A stretch of DNA of 64,000 bases from CAZTGZ01 sp964613385 (lineage in GTDB: Bacteria; Bacteroidota; Bacteroidia; NS11-12g; UBA9320). The notes under the pieces are model-generated. The model was not told the DNA's origin and searched no databases. It worked only from the letters and a program-made list of their open reading frames with translations. The stretch lies in the NCBI GenBank assembly GCA_964613385.1, contig CAZTGZ010000012.1:1-64000 (forward strand), given 5' to 3'. Positions 36,772-44,645 of the stretch are shown here, in pieces (the stretch's first letter is position 1; each line of letters opens with the position of its first letter). The position numbers were made by a program, and so were the translations under genes.

Positions 36772-37797
36772 ATGCAACTCAACCATCAAAACGCTGAAAT
36801 ACTGCATTGCATTCTGCACCGGATCATGAATCCTGCCAATGAGGGTCAGGATATCCTCAGCATACAGGAATCTGGAGTCATCTCTGAAAATTTTAAGCCC
36901 TGGTTGCTAAAGTATTGCCTGAATGGTTTGAATGGTACCGGACGTTTTAGGTTTAAAGATCCGGATCAGGGAACACTTGCCTCACTGATACAGGATTATT
37001 TTGAGCTGAATGCCGACTTTCAGGAAATGTCTGTTAAGATAGCTCAGCACTTAAAAGATGTGATGAATCATCCGGCCATCAAAGATGGAGATTTGATGAT
37101 GGTTCATTTAGAGAATCTTGAAATAGACGGTGAGCCGCGAGATGGATTCGGTTTGTTTAAAATTGAAACTCGAGAGCAATTTGCAGGAATTTCGCGGGTC
37201 AATGAAAGTCTGGAAATCGCGGGATACGAAGGTCTGGCTCAGGGCACTCTGGATAAATCGTGCCTCATTATTCCAAATGAAACAGGGCGATTTGATATTT
37301 ACTTATACGAAAAAGGGGGGAAGAGCATGTTTTGGTCTGATGAATTTTTAGGCGTAACAGCAGACAAAGACGAATTTCACCAAACCCGCAATTTCATGCA
37401 AATGACACGGCAGTTTGTCACGGAACATCTTCAAGAAGCAGAATCTACTGACAAAACCGCACAAATTGATTTGTTAAATCGCTCCATGGAATACTTCAGG
37501 AATCATGATGCCATTGATCAGGAAGTATTTGCCCAAAAGGTAATATCACAACCTGAAATGGTTGAATCATTCAAGGAGTTCGGTCATCGTTACTGTCAGG
37601 AAAACGATGTTTATCTGGATGAGAAGTTCGATATTTCTAACGATGCCGTAAAAAAGCAAAGCAGGGTTTTTAAGAGTGTTTTGAAACTCGATCGCAATTT
37701 TCACGTTTATATCCATGGCGATCACAACTTAATCGAGAAGGGTGTGGATATGGATGGGCGCAAGTTCTACAAAATCTATTTTAACGAAGAGCATTAG
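36772..37797 (+). CDS. Nucleoid-associated protein (NdpA/YejK family)
   Basis: A 341-aa DNA-associated protein of the NdpA family (PF04245). It is recognised by the conserved N-terminal H---NP--- arrangement, GDLMMVHLENLEIDGEPRDGFGLFK in the central part, and FWSDEFLGVTADKDEFHQT. The role in Bacteroidota is not defined; E. coli YejK binds the nucleoid. It follows the yebC gene directly and was probably transcribed with it. After its stop there are about 180 bases without a recognisable gene before tRNA-Arg. Confidence 0.85.
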   Translation: MQLNHQNAEILHCILHRIMNPANEGQDILSIQESGVISENFKPWLLKYCLNGLNGTGRFRFKDPDQGTLASLIQDYFELNADFQEMSVKIAQHLKDVMNHPAIKDGDLMMVHLENLEIDGEPRDGFGLFKIETREQFAGISRVNESLEIAGYEGLAQGTLDKSCLIIPNETGRFDIYLYEKGGKSMFWSDEFLGVTADKDEFHQTRNFMQMTRQFVTEHLQEAESTDKTAQIDLLNRSMEYFRNHDAIDQEVFAQKVISQPEMVESFKEFGHRYCQENDVYLDEKFDISNDAVKKQSRVFKSVLKLDRNFHVYIHGDHNLIEKGVDMDGRKFYKIYFNEEH

Positions 37798-37977
37798 GTT
37801 TTGGCGTTTTCTGTTTAGCATTTGTCGTGTTGCTCCACCATTTCCAATCATGGATATTCGGGACATATCACATGCGAAAGATGCGGAAGAACATCAGTTA
37901 AAATTGATGCCAAATGAAAATGAGAGAGGCAACTATCTTAAAATTCTAAGGGGTTAGGATATAAAGATGAAAATATG

Positions 37978-38049
37978 TAGCCCCGACAGGAATCGAACCT
38001 GTATCAAAAGTTTAGGAAACTTCTATTCTATCCATTGAACTACGGGGCC
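37978..38049 (-). tRNA. tRNA-Arg (anticodon CCT)
   Basis: On the minus strand the 72-base sequence folds into a full cloverleaf: acceptor GGCCCCG/CGGGGCT with one G-U pair, D-arm GTTC...GAAT, anticodon loop TTCCTAA between GAAGT and ACTTT, and T-arm ACAGG-TTCGATT-CCTGT, discriminator A. The anticodon CCT reads AGG. CCA is not encoded. It marks the left edge of the accessory region. Confidence 0.95.
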
Positions 38050-38124
38050 CATTGGTGTTCGCAAATATAGAGGGAATAAGATTAGACAAAAAATATAAGA
38101 ATCAGGCAATACCTGTATTTGGAT

Positions 38125-38351
38125 TTTTGCACAAGGGATAGCAAAGCATGCGATTGAAGAGGGTTTGTTCAATTAACCAAAAAGCGGCACTTCGTGCTTG
38201 CTTTCAACTCTAGCCCTTCTGAACCCGCTTCAGAGGATTACTTGCGTGATCCTTGAAGGTGGGGTTCCAATCCATCAAAAAGCGGCACTGCGTGCTTGCT
38301 TTTTTTATGCTCTGGCCCTTCTGAACCCGCATTCGCGGGTTCAAGGGCGAG
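38125..38351 (+). repeat. Repeat element A: leader, two units, terminal hairpin
   Basis: A 54-base leader (from TTTTGCAC at 38125) is followed by unit 1 (38179-38276) and terminal unit 2 (38277-38351). Each unit begins AAAAAGCGGCAC and continues CGTGCTTGCTTT ... CCCTTCTGAACCCGC. Unit 1 ends with AGAGGATTACTTGCGTGATC and a GGGGTTCCAATCCATC tail; unit 2 ends with the hairpin GAACCCGC-ATTC-GCGGGTTC (38323-38342). The same layout recurs as element B at 39908. No coding capacity is convincing. It overlaps the 3' end of the reading frame on the opposite strand. Confidence 0.85.
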
Positions 38352-39067
38352 TCTGCCACGAAATCGATGCGCCCATAATCCACAATCATCATCCTTTTTC
38401 ATCATAAGTTCATTTAAAACCAAGTCAACAGAATCATAATCGAAGGTGTCAGGATTAATCATGGGAATGCTATATGCTAGGCCATTCAAACGCCAGCTGT
38501 AAACCTTTGAACTGTCATTTTCGGACAAAGATTCAGGTAAGTCTGAAACCGGAAGTGAGTTTTTATCTATATAAAAACGTGATGGAGCTAGCGAATCAAC
38601 ACCTTCTAACCAGAGTCTTTTGGAGTTTAAGAAATCATGAAAGTCGAATATTTCTATGGTATTCCATGGAGTAAAATGAATAAATGCTGAAGCCAGCCTC
38701 CTTGCATCAGAAGGAATATTGGTATCAAGTGAAAGTATTTGAATTTCTTTCGGATAAAAAGGCAGATTCAACGTGTCAAAACTAAATTCGTACGCTCGAG
38801 TTATAACATCACCACTATCCATTTCTACATCCGTTGGGCCATTAGGAGGACTTGAAGGAGGAATATAGGACAAATATGAATCCTTGTAGGTCGTATTTCT
38901 GGTTGCTTCAATTTCTAAAACAATTTCAAAAAAGCCATTTATACTGTCCAATTCATAAGAGATTATTTTGGAAGAAAATGGCTTCCGAAGGAATTTTCAA
39001 TGCACTGGGCATTTATAATAACGGACAATGTAATGAAATAAACAGTAAGGACAATTCTGATATTCAT
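38238..39067 (-). pseudogene. Unknown secreted protein gene, frameshifted near its 5' end and running into repeat element A
   Basis: No family recognised. The ATG at 39067 starts a signal peptide (MNIRIVLTVYFITL...INAQC), but that frame stops after 34 residues. Adding one base to the run of four T at 38994-38997 joins it to the long frame (…SKIISYELDSINGFFEIVLEIEA…), giving one exported protein. The shift is thus either a sequencing error in a short homopolymer or a real mutation. The long frame has WAHRFRGR, then continues into element A, so its last ~40 residues are repeat-derived and the natural C-terminus is probably lost. It begins 4 bases after the neighbouring lipoprotein-like gene. 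The region is visibly AT-rich. Confidence 0.55.
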
Positions 39068-39071
39068 AGTG

Positions 39072-39758
39072 TTAACGATTGATGTAATGTGATTTTAACT
39101 GCCAGATGTCTCCATTTTGATATTCGTAACGAACGATGCCAATTCCACGTGACATGTAAAATTTCATGATACGATGTTGAAGCAAATAATTATTTTTTAA
39201 TGCAGAAATTTCCAAGCATGAGATGGAATCATTATTTATTTTTATCAATTTAGATGTATCAGAAATAAATCTATCATCACCATATTTATAACCAACATTA
39301 AAAGGAATATCAAGAAAATGTTCCATTGAAACATTATTATAAGCATGTGACGAATGTAAAACCACCCAACTTTTTCCTTCATTATATGTTTTTAAAAAAA
39401 ACTCCATTCTGCTCTCGTTTTTTTTGTTAGAACTCATCCCATTATATTCAATATTTGAATGACTTAAAAATAAACTATAGGAATACTTGCAAACATCATT
39501 TCCATCAAGACACTGGTTGTTCGTAAAATTTTTGCTTATATGAAATAGATTGAGGGTGTCCAATATACCTGAATCCAACAACTCGTATTCCCACCAACTG
39601 CCTACCGGAAAAATCAGAAACTGAGAGGCATCCGGATGTGCTTCTAAAATACTATCGCATTGAACAATGCAAGGCGGGTTATCCTTACAAGAATATGTTG
39701 TCATTGACATTACGATGAACGCTGCAACAGGGATTAACCAAATGTGGATGGCCTTCAT
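39072..39758 (-). CDS. Unknown secreted or lipoprotein-like protein
   Basis: A 228-aa protein of unknown function. Its N-terminus is hydrophobic and ends MTTYSCKDNPPC, a non-standard lipobox, so a lipoprotein is possible but not certain. The body contains PVGSWWEYELLDSG and several short strands, and the end GIGIVRYEYQNGDIWQLKSHYINR, a layout seen in small Bacteroidota lipoproteins. The DNA is AT-rich compared with neighbours. It is followed four bases later by the frameshifted secreted gene, so the two form a pair. A TAGATTTG box (39764-39771) lies 5 bases upstream. Confidence 0.7.
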   Translation of the reverse strand: MKAIHIWLIPVAAFIVMSMTTYSCKDNPPCIVQCDSILEAHPDASQFLIFPVGSWWEYELLDSGILDTLNLFHISKNFTNNQCLDGNDVCKYSYSLFLSHSNIEYNGMSSNKKNESRMEFFLKTYNEGKSWVVLHSSHAYNNVSMEHFLDIPFNVGYKYGDDRFISDTSKLIKINNDSISCLEISALKNNYLLQHRIMKFYMSRGIGIVRYEYQNGDIWQLKSHYINR

Positions 39759-39907
39759 ATTCTCAAATCTAATTTTTCTGCAGACATCTTAGCCAATAGA
39801 ATTGTCATATTTCAAGATAGTTGGTTCCTTTTGGAAATAGTATAAAGTCTATTTATGAACAAATGTTAATGGGTTTGTTGTTAAGAGGATATTTTTAATG
39901 CCCCATA

Positions 39908-40346
39908 TTTTGCACATTGAGGAGTAAAGAATGCGGTTGAAAACGGGATGCCCAATCCATCAAAAAGCGGCACTGCGTGCTTGCTTTCAACTCTGGCCCT
40001 TCTGAACCCGCATTAGAGGATTACTTGCGTGATCCTTGGGGGTGGGGTTCCAATCCATCAAAAAGCGGCACTTCGTGCTTGTCGTGCTTGCTTTTTTTAT
40101 GCTCTGGCCCTTCTGAACCCGCATCAGAGGATTACTTGCGTGATCCTTGAAGGTGGGGTTCCAATCCATCAAAAAGCGNNNNNNNNNNNNNNNNNNNNNN
40201 NNNNNNNNNNNNNNNNNNNNNNNNNNNNNNNNNNNNNNNNNNNNNNNNNNNNNNNNNNNNNNNNNNNNNNNNNNNNNNTGCTTTTTTTATGCTCTGGCCC
40301 TTCTGAACCCGCATTCGCGGGTTCAAGGGCGAGCATAAAAAAAGCA
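39908..40346 (+). repeat. Repeat element B: leader, at least four units with a gap, terminal long palindrome
   Basis: The leader (TTTTGCAC from 39908) is 54 bases long, as in element A, and matches it at 37 of 54 positions by hand count. Units start at 39962, 40060 and 40171; the last is cut by the 100-N gap and a final unit resumes at 40279. Spacings are 98 and 111 bases, the longer due to a small internal duplication of CGTGCTTGT and a longer T-run. The terminal unit becomes a near-perfect 68-base inverted repeat (40279-40346) centred on GAACCCGC-ATTC-GCGGGTTC. It abuts the tRNA-Pro terminator. Confidence 0.85.
40179..40278. other. Scaffold gap (100 N) inside repeat element B
   Basis: Exactly 100 Ns interrupt the array after AAAAAGCG. 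The round number marks an unknown length, and the number of repeat units is therefore unknown. Confidence 0.97.
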
Positions 40347-40368
40347 CCGGCAAAGCCGGCGCTTTTTG
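40341..40368 (-). terminator. Terminator of tRNA-Pro, usable in both directions
   Basis: The hairpin AGCACCGGC-AAA-GCCGGCGCT is flanked by A7 on the left and T5 on the right. On the minus strand it starts 9 bases after the tRNA-Pro end and is followed by T7. On the plus strand it would end any transcript coming through element B. The A7 run is shared with the palindrome of element B. Confidence 0.8.
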
Positions 40369-40376
40369 TTGGATTG

Positions 40377-40451
40377 TCGGGGTGAGAGGATTCGAACCTC
40401 CGACCACACGCCCCCCAGACGTGTACTCTAACCTGGCTGAGCTACACCCCG
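40377..40451 (-). tRNA. tRNA-Pro (anticodon GGG)
   Basis: A 75-base minus-strand cloverleaf: acceptor CGGGGTG/CACCCCG, D-arm GCTC...GAGT, anticodon stem CACGT/GCGTG with loop CTGGGGG, and T-arm GGAGG-TTCGAAT-CCTCT, discriminator A. The anticodon GGG reads CCC/CCU. CCA is not encoded. It bounds the accessory region on the right. Confidence 0.95.
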
Positions 40452-40504
40452 TAAAATCGCTGTCCCCAAACGGGACGGCAAAAATACCAAAACATTTCCT
40501 ATTA

Positions 40505-41740
40505 TCAGGGCTTCACCAACTCAGTCAGACTGATTTCAAGTCCTTTGCGACTGAGTCCGGTATTGCGTTGATTGAATTGATTTAATTTGAGCATGGCGCG
40601 CTCAATGACTTCCGTTACATCCTTTAAAATCGCAATGTCTTCTACCTTGCCATCTTTCTGCATCAGGTAACCAAATACCCGGGCCATCCCACAGTTGGCA
40701 ACAAAATCCGGAATCACCGCAATATGTGCATCCGCATACATGCTAATTGGGCCCATGAATATTTCTTCGTCAGCAAAAGGCACATTGGCGCCACAACTGA
40801 TCACCTCCATGCCGCCCTGAATCATACGATCAACCTGATCTTTGGTGATTAACCTGGAACCAGCACCGGGAATGAATATTTCTGCTTTTAAATCCCAGAT
40901 TCTCTCATTCACTTCTTCAAAACTCAACATTCCTTCTGCCTTCAATTGATTGCCATCCCGATCTAAAAACAACTGAGTGATTTCATCCACTGAAAAACCC
41001 GATTCGCGTATTAATCCGCCCTGTCGATCGATGATTCCAATCACAGAAACCCCGTTTCTCGCTAAATACCAGGCCGCTGCCGCTGCCACATTTCCCCAGC
41101 CTTGAATGATGGCGCGCTTTCCATTTAACATACCACCCCAAATGCTGTAGTAATGTCTCACTGCTTCCGCAACACCCCAACCGGTTATCATGTCGGCAAT
41201 GGTATATTTTCGATCCACAGAAGGCGTGAATCTTACATCCGTAATGGGAAGTAAAACCCCTTCCTGAAGACGGCTAATTGCCCTTAGTTTTTCTTCAGGG
41301 TTATATCCATTGAAATGCCCATTAACCACTCCTTCCTGAGGGTGAAGCAAACCCAATTCTGCTGTATAAGGAATTACCTCATGTATTTCATCCACATTTA
41401 AATCTCCCCCGGTACCATAATAGTTCTTTAATAGAGGAAGAACCGCTTTGTACCAACGCTTCAGAACACCCTTTTTACGAGGGTCTGCCGGATCGAAATT
41501 AATGCCCGATTTAGCACCTCCAATGGGAGGACCACAGACAGAAAACTTTACTTCCATCGTTTTGGCCAAACTCTCTACTTCCCTCATATTCAGGCCTTTT
41601 CTCATCCTCGTCCCTCCACCTGCAGCCCCATTACGAAGCGAATTAATCACCACCCATCCTTCCGCTTCCGTCTCCTCGTCTTTCCACTCAAATACAATTT
41701 CAGGTCTCTTTCCTTCAAACTTCTTTAACAGCTTTTCCAT
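40505..41740 (-). CDS. Glu/Leu/Phe/Val dehydrogenase family protein
   Basis: A 411-aa NAD(P)-dependent amino-acid dehydrogenase, most likely glutamate dehydrogenase. The substrate lysine lies in PIGGAKSGINFDP; GGTRMRKGLNMREVESLAKTM and GGDLNVDEIHEV are family segments. The Rossmann motif IQGWGNVAAAAAWYLA binds the cofactor, and FIPGAGSRLITKDQV is typical. Exact substrate among Glu, Leu, Phe and Val cannot be settled by eye. It could link arginine/aspartate use to ammonium metabolism, but that is inference. It is the last gene of a minus-strand run with anmK. Confidence 0.9.
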   Translation of the reverse strand: MEKLLKKFEGKRPEIVFEWKDEETEAEGWVVINSLRNGAAGGGTRMRKGLNMREVESLAKTMEVKFSVCGPPIGGAKSGINFDPADPRKKGVLKRWYKAVLPLLKNYYGTGGDLNVDEIHEVIPYTAELGLLHPQEGVVNGHFNGYNPEEKLRAISRLQEGVLLPITDVRFTPSVDRKYTIADMITGWGVAEAVRHYYSIWGGMLNGKRAIIQGWGNVAAAAAWYLARNGVSVIGIIDRQGGLIRESGFSVDEITQLFLDRDGNQLKAEGMLSFEEVNERIWDLKAEIFIPGAGSRLITKDQVDRMIQGGMEVISCGANVPFADEEIFMGPISMYADAHIAVIPDFVANCGMARVFGYLMQKDGKVEDIAILKDVTEVIERAMLKLNQFNQRNTGLSRKGLEISLTELVKP

Positions 41741-41742
41741 GC

Positions 41743-43410
41743 TTATTTAATCTCTACTTTTTGAAAATAATTGCGATGCTTATTCTGTGCATTGAGCACA
41801 TAAAATCCAGCAGGATATCCGCTGAAATATATCGACTTGTTGCTCACAACCAATTCATCCACCATTTTCAACTGCTCATTGAAAACCCCGATATGTTCAC
41901 CATCCTCCAATACACTCGTCATCAAAAATCCCTTACGGTTAAAATCGGGATAAAAAAGAAACCTTTCCTGCAGGTTATTCATGTCGATAGGTCTGGCCGT
42001 TAAAAGATTAATCGGAACTTTAACAACCGGTTTAAAACAGCTGGTAATTACCTTAACCTCCAGATCTATGTGCGGATGTAGCCTGGCATTTAAACTATCT
42101 GTATTTTGAATATAAATGCTGCCATCTGATGGGTCTATGGTAAATGCATCTCCAATGTTTCCCCCAACAATATCATATTTCAATCGTTTTGAATTCTTTT
42201 TATCGACCTGTACCTGACCGACTTTCCTCCCCTTGGGTGTATTCTCCATTATCACCACGTCTGTTACCTTAACATTCGGGAATTGAAATGTGCTCACCTT
42301 CAAGGGTTCCACATCGTAGTAATCGTGCTTGGCTATCATGAGCAAGTCTTGTCCCCAAGGCGCAATAAACATTGGATTCCTGGCATTCTCCAGCTGATAA
42401 GGAATCAAGGTGTCCATAGCATATTGCCAGATGGAGAATTCCTCACGGTCATCCGGCTTGCTGCAGAAATACAGCCCATCTTTGTTAACACAATAAGAAG
42501 AAAATCTGGAGCTCGTTTCCTGGTAATATTTATCCTTGATCCGGGTTGGTTTCGACCCGGGTAACATGCTGTAAATCGCTTCACCATCACCATCCGGATT
42601 ACTCAGAAAAAATACCTTATCATCCCCTTTCAAAGGAGCAAAGGCATCAACGCAGTGATAGTTCGGAACTATATTTCCATGATTACTCACTTTATCGAGA
42701 ATGTTTACCGATTTCAATTCCGGATCTTGCTTACGTTCTCCAAAACCAAAATACAGGCTGCCTTTAAATACAAAAGGTTCAAAATAGTTTCCTTTTCCGG
42801 CCGGTTCGTAGATCTGAATTTCCTCTTTGTCCAATAAATAAAAGCTGCCCAAATATGAGACCATTAGCTTTCCTTTCCAGTCTAACATACGGTCAACCCC
42901 TAAACCCTGTATGGTTTTATCGAAAGCCCTTACTTTCTGCAATCTGCCTGATTCCAATTCATATACAAAAGCATCTTTACCCGGAAGAGAAGCATTTACA
43001 TACAGCTTTCCGTCAACTACCGCATATTCATCTCCCAATATTGCTTCTTCATGAATTCTGCGCGCTTTTCCTTCTCCATCCCAATACCAGATTCCATGAT
43101 TCAGACTATCATTCACTACACCAAACAAAACGCCTTGTTTATATGAAATGGCCTGATTGATAAAAACGGCATGATCCCCACAAGTGAAGGTATGAATGGT
43201 TTGTGTTCCCTCATCATTTAAAATATACAGCGAGGTGTTTCCATTTCGGTCGAATGCCTGAAAACAAATTTTTTCACCCTGAAATATTTTGCTTCCAAAT
43301 GGAAATGCATTGCCCCTGGAATTGATATCTGCCACATTCTCTGTAACCTGTGCATGGGTTACGGAATGAAAGCAAAGTAACAGACCTAAAATTTTGAAAA
43401 TCAATTTCAT
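41743..43410 (-). CDS. Secreted multidomain protein with cadherin-like domain and T9SS-like C-terminus
   Basis: A 555-aa exported protein with a signal peptide ending THAQ. Residues about 30-380 contain repeating short motifs with W-DGEGKARR-like and D-NGNTSLYILND-like elements, suggestive of a beta-propeller. Then comes a cadherin-like segment (DVVIMENTPKGRKVGQVQV...FTIDPSDGSIYIQNTD). The final ~60 residues (IYFSGYPAGFYVLNAQNKHRNYFQKVEI) have the form of a type A T9SS sorting domain. Function unknown. The chosen start at 43410 begins the signal peptide and overlaps the anmK stop by 4 bases. Confidence 0.78.
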   Translation of the reverse strand: MKLIFKILGLLLCFHSVTHAQVTENVADINSRGNAFPFGSKIFQGEKICFQAFDRNGNTSLYILNDEGTQTIHTFTCGDHAVFINQAISYKQGVLFGVVNDSLNHGIWYWDGEGKARRIHEEAILGDEYAVVDGKLYVNASLPGKDAFVYELESGRLQKVRAFDKTIQGLGVDRMLDWKGKLMVSYLGSFYLLDKEEIQIYEPAGKGNYFEPFVFKGSLYFGFGERKQDPELKSVNILDKVSNHGNIVPNYHCVDAFAPLKGDDKVFFLSNPDGDGEAIYSMLPGSKPTRIKDKYYQETSSRFSSYCVNKDGLYFCSKPDDREEFSIWQYAMDTLIPYQLENARNPMFIAPWGQDLLMIAKHDYYDVEPLKVSTFQFPNVKVTDVVIMENTPKGRKVGQVQVDKKNSKRLKYDIVGGNIGDAFTIDPSDGSIYIQNTDSLNARLHPHIDLEVKVITSCFKPVVKVPINLLTARPIDMNNLQERFLFYPDFNRKGFLMTSVLEDGEHIGVFNEQLKMVDELVVSNKSIYFSGYPAGFYVLNAQNKHRNYFQKVEIK

Positions 43411-44489
43411 ATCGAAAGTAGTTTTGTAAAATTCCCATGCAGCGCTCCACTCACACTGTTGCCCGTTGCTCCGGTTACCGAAGACCAAACATTTTCTTCA
43501 CCTAACACACGTTTAAGGCCCAAATAAGCAAAAATTAATGCTTCCTTATAATTCACCAATTTGTTCTCCGGAACTACGAATTCCGCCTCGCTATGTGTTC
43601 GAATATGATCCATCAACACATGATTAAATGCACCTCCACCGGTGACCAGAACTTTCTTATTTTCACTATCTGTAAACAGCGTTTCAATGGCTTTGCCAAC
43701 CTGAGTTCCAACGTGGTCACAGAGGGTCTTCATTTTATCTTCTTTGGTTGAAGTACTTTCTCTGACCAAGTGCCAAAAGTTTTGATTGATCCATTCTCGT
43801 CCCAGACTTTTTGGATAAGATTCAGCATAATATCCAATTTCATTTAATCTGGAAAGCAATTGATAGTCTACATATCCTTTTTCTGCGATGGCCCCGTCAC
43901 GGTCATATTCCTGATCAAATTCGCGCGCAATCCGATTCAGTACAATATTACATGGACAAATGTCAAAGGCATTGCCGGAAGCTGAGATATTCGCGAATCC
44001 ACCGAGGTTTAAACAAGCATCAAATTCACCGAATAGCTCCTGATCACCCACAGGCACTAATGGCGCACCCTGACCGCCCAGTACAACATCCACTGCTCTA
44101 AAATCATTAACCACAGGTATTTGCGTGATGGCGTATATGGCTGCTCCGCTTCCAATCTGCGTTGTGAGATTCTGTTCAGGCTGATGGAAAATAGTATATC
44201 CGTGCGACGCAATTAAATCAACTTTCAATTGATGTTTATCGATAAATGAACGGATCAAAAGTCCGAGATACTCACCATAGTATCTGTCAGTTTTGTGGAA
44301 AATCAATGCAGTCTGATTTCTCAGCTTTGAAAGTCTTAGCCTCCAGGTTTCGCTATATGGAAACGTTTCTGCCTGCAATATTTCAAAGGTTCTCTTTCCC
44401 GAATCATCAATATTTATCCGACAATAGGCCAGGTCAGTGCCATCCATGGATGTACCCGACATAACCCCAACTATATGGTAACTTTTCAT
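43407..44489 (-). CDS. anmK: Anhydro-N-acetylmuramic acid kinase
   Basis: Phosphorylates 1,6-anhydro-MurNAc to MurNAc-6-phosphate in peptidoglycan recycling. The 360-aa protein has the ATP-binding start GVMSGTSMDGTDLAY, the DFRAVDVVLGGQGAPLVP segment with the catalytic aspartate, and GGGAFNHVLM near the C-terminus. The start at 44489 directly precedes GVMSGTS and has a TAAATTTG box upstream; a longer reading to 44528 overlaps that region. It fits with the lytic transglycosylase and other wall enzymes in the window. Confidence 0.95.
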   Translation of the reverse strand: MKSYHIVGVMSGTSMDGTDLAYCRINIDDSGKRTFEILQAETFPYSETWRLRLSKLRNQTALIFHKTDRYYGEYLGLLIRSFIDKHQLKVDLIASHGYTIFHQPEQNLTTQIGSGAAIYAITQIPVVNDFRAVDVVLGGQGAPLVPVGDQELFGEFDACLNLGGFANISASGNAFDICPCNIVLNRIAREFDQEYDRDGAIAEKGYVDYQLLSRLNEIGYYAESYPKSLGREWINQNFWHLVRESTSTKEDKMKTLCDHVGTQVGKAIETLFTDSENKKVLVTGGGAFNHVLMDHIRTHSEAEFVVPENKLVNYKEALIFAYLGLKRVLGEENVWSSVTGATGNSVSGALHGNFTKLLSI

Positions 44490-44525
44490 TCTTGAATTAA
44501 TTTGGTAACTGCTGAATGCAAACGG

Positions 44526-44533
44526 CAAATTTA
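44526..44533 (-). promoter_or_regulatory. -7 promoter box TAAATTTG upstream of anmK
   Basis: Exact TAnnTTTG on the minus strand, 36 bases upstream of the anmK ATG at 44489, and it would drive the anmK-secreted protein-dehydrogenase run. Confidence 0.45.
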
Positions 44534-44645
44534 AGGTTTATACCTCCCCTGAATCAGGGTAAATGGGAAAACTTTCAACAATTATACTGGTAAAATCCGG
44601 TCAATAATTTGAAATCTCTTTCTTACAATGCACTTTTGAACTTTC

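Noticed and set aside
37742..37957. Small plus-strand frame after the nucleoid protein gene
   Set aside because: Begins inside that gene in another frame, with no signal of coding or family.
38179..40340. CRISPR array
   Set aside because: Units of 98-111 bp follow each other directly, with no short repeat plus variable spacer pattern and no cas genes nearby.
40029..40407. Open reading frames on both strands across element B
   Set aside because: They are translated repeat units crossing 100 N; no start signal, no family resemblance.
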